64,000 nucleotides of DNA from Trichomonas vaginalis G3 (GCF_026262505.1 NC_067206.1:16388641-16452640); one strand, 5' to 3'; numbered from the stretch's first letter, positions 50,010 through 59,000 are shown. The notes: a model not told the origin generated them from the sequence alone. Numbers and translations are program-made.

Positions 50010-50205
50010 ACAAATTCAAGAGGGTAGAAATGAGGGTAGAAAACAGGTTAGATCTAACCTTCTACCCTAAACATTATTTTTGGGTCCTTTACACTCATTA
50101 CGAAGAAGTCTTGACAAAACATTTACGAAGAAGTCATGAAAATTCACGAGGTGAAAAAAGAGGTGAAAAAACAGGTGAGATCTAACATGTTAACATAAAT
50201 TATAT
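50010..50205. repeat. Palindromic iteron cluster III (two units)
   Basis: AGATCT-centred units near 50,045 (GGTTAGATCTAACC) and 50,174 (GGTGAGATCTAACA, arms not matched), separated by the CATTACGAAGAAGTCTTGAC spacer. Confidence 0.85.
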
Positions 50206-50209
50206 TTTT

Positions 50210-50570
50210 GGTCCGGGAACAACTTTCTCTCAATTGGAGCTGTGGCATACTCTTTGCGTAAACGGTTCAGACCTTCTTCGAACTCTTGGTCTCTCTTCGA
50301 TTTGGATTGAGATTGGAATTGCTGGGGTGGAGCTTGCTGGAACATCCATGGGTTGGGGAAGTAAGGCATAGGCTGAGGAGGGTAGTTCGGGAAGCCTTGT
50401 GGTGGTAGTAACCTTGAGGTGGAAATTGGTAGAAATTCGGAGGTACTTGCTGGAACTGAGGTTGCTGAGGAGACTGTTGTGGTTCTTTAGGTTCCTCTGG
50501 TTTGGGAATGGACTGGGTTGGTGGGACGTGGGACATTCGTTTGTGGCTTAACCGTCGGACCACAACGATA
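50210..50570 (-). pseudogene. Pro/Gln-rich gene remnant with foreign base composition
   Basis: Minus-strand coding sequence rich in Pro and Gln (QSPQQPQFQQVPPNFYQFPP), with many G/C-ending codons unlike the AT-ending codons around it. It ends in the palindromic cluster. May have entered the element from elsewhere. Broken. Confidence 0.4.
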
Positions 50571-50579
50571 AAAATCTCT

Positions 50580-50873
50580 GCTACTAGCAGTACTGCTACT
50601 GACAGTAGCAGTACTTTTTACTGACAGTAGCAGTACTTTTTCTGACAGTAGCAGTACTTTTTCTGACAGTAGCAGTACTTTTACTGAAGTAGCAGTACTT
50701 TTACTGACAGTAGCAGTACTTTATCGTCGAAAACCCTCTCAAATTTTCCTTTTTACTGACAGTAGCAGTACTTTTACTGACAGTAGCAGTACTTTTTCTG
50801 ACAGTAGCAGTACTTTTACTGACAGTAGCAGTACTTTTACTGACAGTAGCAGTACTTTTACTGACAGTAGCAA
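50580..50873. repeat. Tandem array of ~21-bp CTGACAGTAGCAGTACTTTT units
   Basis: About thirteen units, near identical, some differing only by one or two T. The minus strand reads as a STATVSK heptad repeat for part of the array. The array ends directly at the ATG of the gene at 50,873. Confidence 0.9.
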
Positions 50874-51236
50874 TGGACAACATCGAGCCATTAGATGAGG
50901 CAGTTTACCTAATTGAAATTAACGAGCTTGTTAAAGACTACTTGCGCAAGGTCATGAAGCCCAAGGTCAAGTTCACCACTATTTCTGGAAGGGCTGCCTT
51001 GAATCTCGAGACTTCGACTGGAATTCCAATTGAGGTACCAGACGGGACAGCCTACGACGACATAAAGCAAGCAAAGAAGGAAGCCATTATAAAGTTCTTT
51101 GCAAGCGTCCTTGGATACTACTTCCAAACAGAGAGAGTCCAATTCCACGAATTATACAAATTCTCAGAGCACTGTTCCACTTCTCAGGACAACCGTTCTA
51201 CATAACCTGTGAAGGCGACATCCAACCAGTTCAGTA
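50873..51236 (+). pseudogene. Short gene with GC-richer codons, unknown
   Basis: Starts MDNIEPLDEAVYLIEINELV right after the 21-bp array. Charged helices then KKEAIIKFFASVLGYYFQTE. Codon use (CTT, GCC, AAG, ATC) is unlike the rest of the element and like the 50,210-50,570 remnant, so both may have come in together. Broken near its end. No family recognised. Confidence 0.4.
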
Positions 51237-51314
51237 AACCTTAACGTTTAACTTCACTTTTTTATGTTTTTTGTGAAAGTGTCAAAAATAAATTGTTTTC
51301 ATGAGTTTTCTACG

Positions 51315-51375
51315 ATGTTAGAAAAGTGGTTAGAAAACGTGTTAGATCTAACATGTGCTAACATAAACATTATTT
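51315..51375. repeat. Palindromic iteron, single unit
   Basis: GTGTTAGATCTAACATG preceded by GTTAGAAAACGT half-sites; the last of the fifteen or so copies in this element. Confidence 0.85.
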
Positions 51376-52239
51376 TTCAATACTTTTTTCAGCACTTTTC
51401 CGTAGTTATATATGAAAGACAATTCGAGATAAAAGTCATAGTACAATGGAATAATATGTTGCACACCATTTGTTGTGAACCAAACTTGAAAGTCAGAGAA
51501 ACTGTTACTAGGTGGTTCGTAGAATTTAGAAGCAAAGTCATAAAAGTCCTTACCAATACATAGAAAACTATTGTTGCTTGAACTGAAACTTGCATGACAC
51601 ATAACATTTTGAGGGTCAAACACGTTTCTATAAACTGTCAAATCTGCTGGTGGAAGTATAAATTGAAATGGACCATCTGGTGGTAATGGTTCGTTCTGGT
51701 TTAGTAACCGAAAAATTGTGCCCAAGAACGTTTGTCTACTTTCCAAATAATAAAAACTCTGTATCTCTTGGAGGGTTTAATTTCAATCTTTTGAAATGAA
51801 ACGGTGGAGTTCATCTTGTCATATTCTAGTTTCAGATAATATGTTCCATTTAGTAAAGAGTCGTATTTTTCTTGAAATTCCCAATAATATTTGTTCATTT
51901 GAGTTTGAAAGTCATTTAGAGTTTTCTCAAGACTTTCGTCTGAACGAACTGTAAAGATTCTCATTTCGTCAAATTTGTCTATTAGACCATCAGAACCTTT
52001 ATACTGCCATGAAAATATACTGCGAACATAAATGCGTTAGTTCTATTTGAAAACAAAACTCTTCTAAATCCTATTGCCTTTGCATCTGAAGGACTTTGAA
52101 GCCAACGAATTGGATAGTCAAACCTGTATACTCGGGATGAAATTTCTTCATCTGAAATAGTCCTACCAGCATTTGTAAAGATATAGTCTAACGGTTTTGT
52201 ATCTGCTACTTTTGTTCTTTGTTTTTCAACCTGAAGCAT
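51376..52239 (-). pseudogene. Second copy of the 56,298-57,146 virion-type gene, broken
   Basis: Clear homologue of the open gene at 56,298-57,146 along most of its length (SDFQVWFTTNG..HIIPLYYDFYLELSFIYNY near the C-terminus, KPLDYIFTNAGR near the N-terminus). Broken. The pair shows gene duplication inside one element. Confidence 0.75.
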
Positions 52240-52387
52240 TTAATATATGTAAAAATATATTGTTTTAAAATGGTATGCCATTTCATATTTCTCATCTAAC
52301 AAACAAGTTTCCCAACGGTCTTCTCCAACAAACTCAGCGTACATTTCAAATAAAATTAAAAAATGTCACTTTTTTAAAAATAAATTT

Positions 52388-52639
52388 TTACTTCATGCAA
52401 TGTTCACTAACATCGAAAGGCATGTCCATAAGACGTTCTTCTTCTAACCTCTCTAGTCTGTTTGGATAATTGGCACGTGCTGTTTCCAAATCCATTTCGT
52501 AGGTCAGACCAGCCAGTTTGTCATAGACTTTTATGGGTCTTCCCTTCCTATATTTAAAATTCTTCGAAACTCTCCAACCATATCTTTGCAACTCTGCTTT
52601 TATTCTAGCAGATTTTCTATCCATTCTATATGGGGGCAT
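52388..52639 (-). CDS. Basic 83-residue protein
   Basis: ATG 52,639. Begins MPPYRMDRKSARIKAELQRY and has many Arg and Lys in the first half, acidic in the second. Possible DNA-binding or core protein. Unknown family. Confidence 0.5.
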   Translation of the reverse strand: MPPYRMDRKSARIKAELQRYGWRVSKNFKYRKGRPIKVYDKLAGLTYEMDLETARANYPNRLERLEEERLMDMPFDVSEHCMK

Positions 52640-52667
52640 TTTATAAAAATAAAAAAATATTTTTTCT

Positions 52668-53252
52668 TTACTTTACATAACCGCCTACTGCCATAAGTCT
52701 TTGACGCCAACCCATACCAGCTAATGAAGGTTGACTTGGTTTAGTTCCAAACTAAACTTTGGTTTTGGTTTATCTTCAGTTTTTGGTTTTTCTTCTTCTA
52801 TCGGTTTTTCGTCACTTTTCGGTTTCTCTGACTTTACTTCACTTGCAGGAACAGTTGTGTCGTCAACATCTTCATAAATATCATATGCCATTTGTTTTTG
52901 TTTTCCTTTCAACTTTTTGTGTTTGTTGTAAAGTTTAGAATATTTCGACTCTAAGTCAATGAGATGTTCTATAATGAACTGTTGGTCAGTGAAGTAAACT
53001 TTTCCATCTGTTGTCTCGAAAGCTCCTTCAGACTTCAATATTTTATTTGTGAGAGTCTGTTTCTTTTTTGAGATACTTGCCGTTCCATTTTTTATGAAAA
53101 GTGACTTTGTAGTTAGGGTTTGTATTTCCAGACCTGGCACTTTCTATTATTGAATTTTTCTCTTCATCTGTAAGTTCTTTGACAGGTTTTGACAATGGTT
53201 CTGAACTTTTTGTTTGTGGTGTCAAATCTACCGTTTCAACTTCTTCGGTCAT
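52668..53252 (-). pseudogene. Lys/Glu-rich structural gene region, broken
   Basis: Minus-strand coding region with polar, charged N-terminus (TEEVETVDLTPQTKSSEP), a central QFIIEHLIDLESKYSKLYNK helix, a Lys/Pro/Glu repeat part (EKPKSDEKPIEEEKPKTEDK) and an end reading GMGWRQRLMAVGGYVK. Unknown family. Confidence 0.5.
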
Positions 53253-53271
53253 TTCATCTCAGTAAAAAATT

Positions 53272-53424
53272 TTAGTTTGGTTTGTTTTCAACTGGTTGTT
53301 GTTGTTTTTTAAGTCGGTCTAAAACTTCCTGAGGTATAGGAAGAACTTGACAAACACGTTGTGTAACTGCTGGAAGCCGACAAATCCATCTTGAACCCAT
53401 TTGTCTCAATGCTGTATTGTTCAT
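53272..53424 (-). CDS. 50-residue small protein
   Basis: ATG 53,424 (MNNTALRQMGSRWICRLPAV), ends QQQQPVENKPN. Starts about 20 bp after the next gene's stop, with the same CATTTC leader as its neighbours. Too short to classify, but the position in a tight series of minus-strand genes supports it. Confidence 0.45.
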   Translation of the reverse strand: MNNTALRQMGSRWICRLPAVTQRVCQVLPIPQEVLDRLKKQQQPVENKPN

Positions 53425-53443
53425 TTCATATCAGTAAAAAACT

Positions 53444-53845
53444 TTACATTCCCCACGTTTGAGGCGGTTGAGGTTGGTTATTGTTTACCCATTGTTGTGC
53501 ATGGTTATATCCTCCGTTAAAGAATCTTTCACCTTGGTCCATATAGTGTCCTGCTTGGTTATAGTAGTCATTTGCTTTGTTATAATAGTTTCCTGCTTGT
53601 CTTCCTACATTGTCCATCCATCCTTGAACTTTTCCTCTTGTTTCAGGATTTGGAATAAGATTTGTTGCATCTCGTGCTACATCCCAACCTTTCTGTACAG
53701 TTTGTATAATAGGTTGTGCTTTCTCTTTAAGTATACCTAATGTACTCAAAATCTTCCTTCCAACTCCAAATACACCTCTGGCTATTGTTCCCACTGCGGG
53801 CAAAAATCTGGATGCAACTCCTGCTAATGCGCCAAATAAACCCAT
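53444..53845 (-). CDS. Membrane-active virion protein candidate (MGLFGALAG type)
   Basis: 133 residues, ATG 53,845. First 35 residues (MGLFGALAGVASRFLPAVGT) are Gly/Ala/Phe-rich and amphipathic, with Gly at position 2 and Ala at 6, compatible with N-myristoylation. The second half is Tyr/Asn/Gln-rich (NYYNKANDYYNQAGHYMDQG). Small capsid proteins that breach membranes, such as adenovirus VI, share this plan. Inference only. Confidence 0.5.
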   Translation of the reverse strand: MGLFGALAGVASRFLPAVGTIARGVFGVGRKILSTLGILKEKAQPIIQTVQKGWDVARDATNLIPNPETRGKVQGWMDNVGRQAGNYYNKANDYYNQAGHYMDQGERFFNGGYNHAQQWVNNNQPQPPQTWGM

Positions 53846-53862
53846 TTCTTATAGGATAAAAA

Positions 53863-54820
53863 ATGACGAATCCAAACAAGGACCCCTATGTTTCTAAAGC
53901 GACAAAGAAAGCACTCATGGTAAAAATCTTTAGTTCAACACCAAATGCTTGGTTTATGGATATCTTGGAAAACATTCCGAGAGTTAGAACAGATGGACCA
54001 CCATACTGGTTAATATTTGTTGGTCAAAACACAAGATACTGTGAAGCCATACCATTATGGTCCAAAAATATTTTAGATGTGAAAACTGCTTTGACAATAT
54101 TCGTTGACAAATACCATCCAACAAAACTGACATCTGACTGTGAAAGTTCTTTCAAATCAGATGATGTAAAAAACTATCTGCGTTCAAAAAATGTAAACCA
54201 ATATTTCATTGTCGACCAAAACCATTCTGCTCTTGGTGTCATTGACGGTTGTATAAAAATGTTAAGAGACTTAAACCAACCACAAGGTGGTGAAGCAAAT
54301 GAAATGTCATATGACGACAAATATAGACACTTCTCCATGGCAAAGATGAGACAAGTTTTAAATATTTACAATAGCCGTAAACAAAAAGGTTTGGGAAACC
54401 ACTCCCCCGAAGAAATGAAAAAAACCCTGACTTAGAGAAAGACTATATATTTAATAATTTAGTCAAAAGAGACAAACAAGAAAGAATGCCGGGCTTCAAA
54501 CTTCAGAAAGGTGACAAAGTAAAAATAGAAATACCTAAACGCGACCATATGAAAATACTATTGACTATGACAACAATGGGAACCCGACAGGTACTCACAT
54601 TCGTGTTCGTAAAATAGAAGAAAGTATACAAGAGAATATTATGAAGTTTTAGGCAAACATGGCAAAATGTACACACTGCAAGCAGAAGATAAAACGACTA
54701 TTGTCAGACCTCGTTTCAAACTTGTCAAAGTTCAAGGTGGTATACTTTCAAAGACAGTTCCTAACAAATATAAGACAACTCCTGACGAATATGCTAAAGA
54801 AGTTGAAAATGACGACTAAG
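53863..54820 (+). pseudogene. Retroviral-type integrase (Polinton 2), broken
   Basis: The rve core is visible: WFMDILENIPRV, LIFVGQNTRYCEAIPLWSK, TSDCESSF, then DQNHSALGVIDGCIKMLRDL and the helix YRHFSMAKMRQVLNIYNSRK; a C-terminal beta-rich tail follows. This enzyme inserts Polintons. It converges with the fibre gene as the element 1 remnant does. Broken in about two places. Confidence 0.85.
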
Positions 54821-56279
54821 CATTTCTATACCATGCGTAAACTGTCATGTAAGGTGGCATGTATTCTTTACTTTGTCCCGTTGTTTGCGTATATCCTGTA
54901 ACGTGATGTGTATGGATTCCTCCTCCATCAGTGTTATTCCAGTAACAATTTATAGCAAACTTAACGTCCTCTTTAACATCATATCCTTTACCTTTTGTCA
55001 TTCCTGACCAATCCCAATATCTATGCTTATGCCAACCTGCTTGAGATGTACTTAAATCTATGTAGTGACTGTGTGCAGGTAAATTTGCACCTGAAATCGT
55101 TTTACTTCCACCTGTTTCCTTTGAAGAGTTTGCACAATACAAAAACCTGTCGACTATTTGAGTCCAAGTTCCAAAACCCAGAACTGTTTCTGGATTTGTT
55201 GAGTTCATTGACGTATAAATAGAGCCTATAGGATATAATGTTTGAAGTATTTCTGTCTTTAATGTTTGAAGCTCTTTTTTGTCTGCTTTCTTGTCATATA
55301 AATCTTGAGCAGTGAATTTAATATTATATTCATCCTTCATGACATAAACATCTTTACATCTAATGTTTCTCATCGTCGTTATGTCGTCATCCGATGTTAA
55401 ACCTTGTGGAAAGTTAGGAGGTTTACAATATAATGCATCCCCACCAGTTTCTTCAACCGTTCCTTCAATACTTTCTATAGCAACAGTTGTGAAGAAATCA
55501 TGTGTATGGTTCTTGTCTGCTTTCTTCTCAAGGCTAACGTTTAAGTCTGTTATTTCAGATATAGAATGTGTATGTCCAACGGCACTTTTCCTGTTTAAGG
55601 TTTCTTGTAAGTTTGTAATATTTGCAATGGTATGTGTATGGTTCTTGTCTGCTTTCTTTTCAAGGCTAACGTTTAAGTCTGTTATTTCAGATATAGAATG
55701 TGTATGTCCAACGGCACTTTTCCTGTTTAAGGTTTCTTGTAAGTTTGTAATATTTGCAATGGTATGTGTATGTCCAACGGCACTTTTACTGTTTAAGGTT
55801 TCTTGTAAGTCTGTTATTTCAGATATAGAATGTGTATGAGTCTTTTTAGAATATTCGTTTTCAGCTCTTGTCACTTCACTTGACATTTTATTGTCAACAT
55901 ATGTTTTGTCTGCTAGTTCAGGATGAGTATGTTCTTTTGTTGCATAAGCATTGTTAGCTCTTTCTTCTTCTTTTGCTATTGCATCGTCTACATATTCTTT
56001 GTCAGCTTTGTTGTCAACATCTGCTTTCAAAAGAAGTTCATTTATAGGTTTCTCGTTTAAAGTTCCTTTTGTTGGATTTATACAGACAGTATTGTTCTTC
56101 TTGTCTTGAAATAGAAACTCATCTGTCATTGGGTTTAATGTCAGTTTTAAGTTTCCTTCTTTCAATGACTCAGATATCTTAGAATAGTTTGAAAAGTTTG
56201 TTGTGTTCTTATTTAGAGCTTGCATAATGAGTTGTCGGTTGTGTTGTATTTCTCTCATGGAAGCAATATCTTTCGACAT
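54816..56279 (-). CDS. Fibre protein with phage tail-collar / gp10-like C-terminal domain
   Basis: 487 residues, ATG 56,279, whole. N-terminal head of about 110 residues, then seven or so HTH-type shaft repeats (KSAVGHTHSISEITDLN and KADKNHTHTIANITNLQ), then a C-terminal domain from residue 348: LYPIGSIYTSMNSTNPETVL, FGTWTQIVDRFLYC, GGSKT, NLPAHSH, and PPYMTVYAWYRNA at the end. That order is diagnostic for the phage tail-collar / T4 gp10 C-terminal fold. This is a host-attachment spike by analogy. The domain is normally found in tailed phages. Confidence 0.9.
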   Translation of the reverse strand: MSKDIASMREIQHNRQLIMQALNKNTTNFSNYSKISESLKEGNLKLTLNPMTDEFLFQDKKNNTVCINPTKGTLNEKPINELLLKADVDNKADKEYVDDAIAKEEERANNAYATKEHTHPELADKTYVDNKMSSEVTRAENEYSKKTHTHSISEITDLQETLNSKSAVGHTHTIANITNLQETLNRKSAVGHTHSISEITDLNVSLEKKADKNHTHTIANITNLQETLNRKSAVGHTHSISEITDLNVSLEKKADKNHTHDFFTTVAIESIEGTVEETGGDALYCKPPNFPQGLTSDDDITTMRNIRCKDVYVMKDEYNIKFTAQDLYDKKADKKELQTLKTEILQTLYPIGSIYTSMNSTNPETVLGFGTWTQIVDRFLYCANSSKETGGSKTISGANLPAHSHYIDLSTSQAGWHKHRYWDWSGMTKGKGYDVKEDVKFAINCYWNNTDGGGIHTHHVTGYTQTTGQSKEYMPPYMTVYAWYRNA

Positions 56280-56297
56280 TTTTATTCTAGATAAAAT

Positions 56298-57146
56298 ATG
56301 CTTCCAATAGAAAAAGAAAATTCAAGAGTTGCTACAACTAAACCATTAGATGAACTTTTTACTAATGTCGGTCAAAAGTTTGAGACAGAGACCGTAAAGC
56401 ATGAAGGCTATCGTTTTGACTACCCATTAAGATGGCTAAGAGACCCATCTGTCACAAAAGCTATTGGCTTTCGTAGAATGAAGTTCATTTCAGAAGCCAT
56501 ACATAGTTTCCCATTTACGGTCGGTTTTGAAGTTCGATACTATAACAAAGAAAAACGTATGTATGAGAAATTTGAACAGGGAAAACTTTTACAAGTTAGT
56601 TTGCTTGTAAACTTAGAAACAACTCTTCAAGCTTTTCAAGAAAAAATAAACGATATCTATATCGAATATGCAAAACAGTATAACATTGACGAGGGAGAAT
56701 ACCATCTCGATATTATTTATGACAGGAAAAATGCAACTGTTAAAATCAATAGAATAGAAGACCTTGGAGAAAACGTTTATATTTCTACAAAATATAACAA
56801 CTTGGCATGGTATAGATTTATGAGGATGTTAAATCAGCCTGCAGCATATCCAGTACACCCAGACTTTTATGAAGTCGAAAACCCTAATGGAACATATGAA
56901 AATGTTTTCGACCAAGATGCTATTATTGTTCATGCTTCATTTTCTGGCGCCCAAAACTCTTTCTTATGCTTGGCAAATGACTTTTACGAAAAACCTACAA
57001 AGTTATACGAACCACCAAGTGGAAGTATTTCAGACTTTCAAGTATGGTTTACTACAGATGGAAGAAAAAGAATAATTCCATTATACCATGCGTTTTACTT
57101 AGAACTTAGTTTCATATACAACTACTATCGAACGGTAAAAATATAA
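56298..57146 (+). CDS. Virion-type protein, duplicated family (copy at 51,376-52,239)
   Basis: 282 residues, ATG 56,298. N-terminus TTKPLDELFTNVGQKF, then WLRDPSVTKAIGFRRM, and a C-terminal beta-rich domain SDFQVWFTTDGRKRIIPLYH, FYLELSFIYNYYR. The final FYLELSFIYN strand is like that of penton or minor capsid proteins. Diverges from the fibre gene over 18 bp. Confidence 0.6.
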   Translation: MLPIEKENSRVATTKPLDELFTNVGQKFETETVKHEGYRFDYPLRWLRDPSVTKAIGFRRMKFISEAIHSFPFTVGFEVRYYNKEKRMYEKFEQGKLLQVSLLVNLETTLQAFQEKINDIYIEYAKQYNIDEGEYHLDIIYDRKNATVKINRIEDLGENVYISTKYNNLAWYRFMRMLNQPAAYPVHPDFYEVENPNGTYENVFDQDAIIVHASFSGAQNSFLCLANDFYEKPTKLYEPPSGSISDFQVWFTTDGRKRIIPLYHAFYLELSFIYNYYRTVKI

Positions 57147-57150
57147 TTTT

Positions 57151-57393
57151 TTAATACGGTTGAGGTGTTGGATTTGGTTGCCAACTAGACTGTGGTGCAG
57201 GTTCAGGCTGTTGTATAACAGGAGCTTGTTCTTCTGGTTCAGGGTCTTTAGGTATAATACCAACAAACTGACCTACCCTTTTACCAATATTTTTGACACC
57301 GTTCCAAATTCCTCTTCCTACGGTTTTTATTCCATTCCATATACCTCTTCCAACATTTCGAAAGAAGTTTCCTATCTTACTGAAGAAACCCAT
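57151..57393 (-). CDS. Amphipathic lytic-type peptide protein
   Basis: 80 residues, ATG 57,393. First 45 residues repeat a short unit three times: GNFFRNVGRGIWNGIKTVGR, GIWNGVKNIGKRVGQF. Gly, Trp, Ile and Lys/Arg at spacing of 3-4 make a strongly amphipathic basic helix, as in membrane-disrupting peptides. The rest is a Pro/Gln/Glu tail. Probably a virion protein for membrane entry; inferred from composition. Confidence 0.55.
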   Translation of the reverse strand: MGFFSKIGNFFRNVGRGIWNGIKTVGRGIWNGVKNIGKRVGQFVGIIPKDPEPEEQAPVIQQPEPAPQSSWQPNPTPQPY

Positions 57394-57411
57394 TTTACTA
57401 TATGTAAAAAT

Positions 57412-57774
57412 CTAATGTCCGCCTAGTCTCTTACGTTTCCTGTTGAGTTCCATAGCATTCTTTAACTGGAGCTCATACATTCTGTTTCTCCTCTGGTAGA
57501 AAACATATTCTGGGTCAACTCCTGTGTTCGCGTCATCTGCATAAAGTTGTTTATATCCCACTTCAGGGTTTGTATAAAACTCTTTCCATCTCATATTTGC
57601 ATACCATGGTGGCAAACCTAACGCAGCGTCATTTGACATGGCAGTTTGCATTTGTACATCTGTTGGCACTTGACCATAGTTTGCCATTGCAGTTTGTATT
57701 CTAACTTCATTTGGAATATTCTCTGGGTTTGGTTGTCCAGGTTGCTGTGCATTCGCTAAGTTCTGTGCGTCCAT
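57412..57774 (-). CDS. 120-residue protein, unknown
   Basis: ATG 57,774. N-terminus Asn/Gln/Pro-rich with two VQMQTAM-type repeats; then PPWYANMRWKEFYTNPEVGY and a basic C-terminal helix (LNRKRKRLGGH). Virion or core protein by company. Confidence 0.5.
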   Translation of the reverse strand: MDAQNLANAQQPGQPNPENIPNEVRIQTAMANYGQVPTDVQMQTAMSNDAALGLPPWYANMRWKEFYTNPEVGYKQLYADDANTGVDPEYVFYQRRNRMYELQLKNAMELNRKRKRLGGH

Positions 57775-57797
57775 TTAATATTAGATAAAAATATCTC

Positions 57798-57929
57798 TTA
57801 CGAGTACATATACTGAACATTTGCAGGCATTGGTTCATCTTCATATTCTCTGTACTTTTCTGCCACGTCAAAGAAATAAATGACACAATGGAAAAAACCT
57901 AAAACAAGTAGTCCTATTTCAAACCACAT
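57798..57929 (-). CDS. 43-residue single-pass membrane protein
   Basis: ATG 57,929. One hydrophobic helix near the start (EIGLLVLGFFHCVIYFF) then an acidic Tyr-rich tail (DVAEKYREYEDEPM). Clean spacing to both neighbours supports it. Confidence 0.5.
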   Translation of the reverse strand: MWFEIGLLVLGFFHCVIYFFDVAEKYREYEDEPMPANVQYMYS

Positions 57930-57953
57930 TTACTTACTAATAAAATTTCTTTG

Positions 57954-58733
57954 TTATGACACTTTCTCCGGTTTATAGGACCTCTCTTCATATTCTATCT
58001 TGTCATATCTAAACTCATAGTCATGTATGTCCTCTAACCATTTCATGACACTTTCCAAACCACTTTTATCGGATGTAAAGTAAAAGCATGGATGGTTATG
58101 TATAACGTCTAAAGTTTCTAAAGAGTCTCTCAAAGTCCAGTCTACTTGGTATTGAAAATCCCATGTGTTATAGAACGGCGGGTCCACTATAAAGAAAACA
58201 TTTTCCTTGTCTTTATATTTTTCATACAACTCTGTCCAATAACATCTCACAAACTCTATACCCTCAATATATTTTTCTATGTCCTCTTTGAAAACATTTG
58301 TATAGTTAAGATATAAAACTTTTGACATAAGTGTTTCAATGTCATGAACTCTTATAGAACCACTATATAATAGTCTAGCAGATATACTATCCCAGTCTAT
58401 ATATTCTGCTTTTTTCAAAACCTCTCTCACAATATTTTTCTTATCTAATGGTATACGTTCCATCTTACCTATAGGTATCTTTTCTTTTAACTCTTTCAAT
58501 ATATTGTTTGTGTCTGGTATATGTTTGAGACGGTCCATATAGTTGTCGAAGTCATTGCATATAATCTTTGAGTCTGGGAATATTGTATGGCACAAATGGG
58601 ATATATAGAAACTTCCACCGAACAAATCTACAAATGTTAGACCATTCGGTAGTTTCTTAAGTTCTCTCAATAGAATATCTTTACATCTACTCTTATTTCC
58701 AAAGAACGGTAACGGAGGTTTTGTAAAATTCAT
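57954..58733 (-). CDS. Dam-type (D12 class) adenine-N6 DNA methyltransferase
   Basis: 259 residues, ATG 58,733. PFFGNKSRCKDILL at the start, motif I FVDLFGGSFYIS (AdoMet site), and catalytic motif IV VDPPFYN are all in Dam/D12 order. It would methylate adenines of the element or host DNA. Open and whole. It is the last gene before the right inverted repeat. Confidence 0.9.
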   Translation of the reverse strand: MNFTKPPLPFFGNKSRCKDILLRELKKLPNGLTFVDLFGGSFYISHLCHTIFPDSKIICNDFDNYMDRLKHIPDTNNILKELKEKIPIGKMERIPLDKKNIVREVLKKAEYIDWDSISARLLYSGSIRVHDIETLMSKVLYLNYTNVFKEDIEKYIEGIEFVRCYWTELYEKYKDKENVFFIVDPPFYNTWDFQYQVDWTLRDSLETLDVIHNHPCFYFTSDKSGLESVMKWLEDIHDYEFRYDKIEYEERSYKPEKVS

Positions 58734-58948
58734 TTATATATAATAATAAAAATGTTTTTTCCTGAAAAGTGACAGAAAAGTGACAAAACATGAAAACATA
58801 TATAATTTGTGAAAAGCGACACATTATATAATGTTTTCGACCCAGAAGAAGGCTTCTTCCCAGAAGCAATGGAGGAAGAAGAAGAGTCCTCCGAATTCAC
58901 ACCAGAAGACTAACAATTTTCCGAATAAAAACTTCATTTATACTAAAC

Positions 58949-59000
58949 ATCTTCGGGGCTAGAGGGCACGAAGTGCCTGGAAGCCCCACTACCTTTTTTT
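58949..59000 (-). repeat. Right terminal inverted repeat of Polinton 2
   Basis: Read inward from the end: seven A, GGTAGTGGGGCTTCCAGG, inner hairpin GGCACTTCGTGCC, CTAGCCCC, then AAGA. Outer stem is the same as on the left; the inner hairpin has different paired bases. Confidence 0.9.

Larger units (their letters stand above)
34974..59000. mobile_element. Polinton/Maverick element 2, complete at both ends
   Basis: 24,027 bp bounded by inverted repeats that begin with a poly-A/poly-T run and GGTAGTGGGGCTTCCAGG, and flanked by a perfect 6-bp duplication TACTTT (34,968-34,973 and 59,001-59,006). Six base pairs is the Polinton norm. Cargo: integrase, packaging ATPase, capsid-type genes, tail-collar fibre, SF3 helicase, two KilA-N genes, Dam-like methyltransferase. 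No polymerase B is visible. The inside is broken in a dozen or more places, yet several genes are whole and the target duplication is perfect; age moderate, older than element 1. Confidence 0.92.

Noticed and set aside
58831-58965. 43-codon ORF running into the right inverted repeat
   Set aside because: Low complexity, overlaps the terminal repeat, no support.
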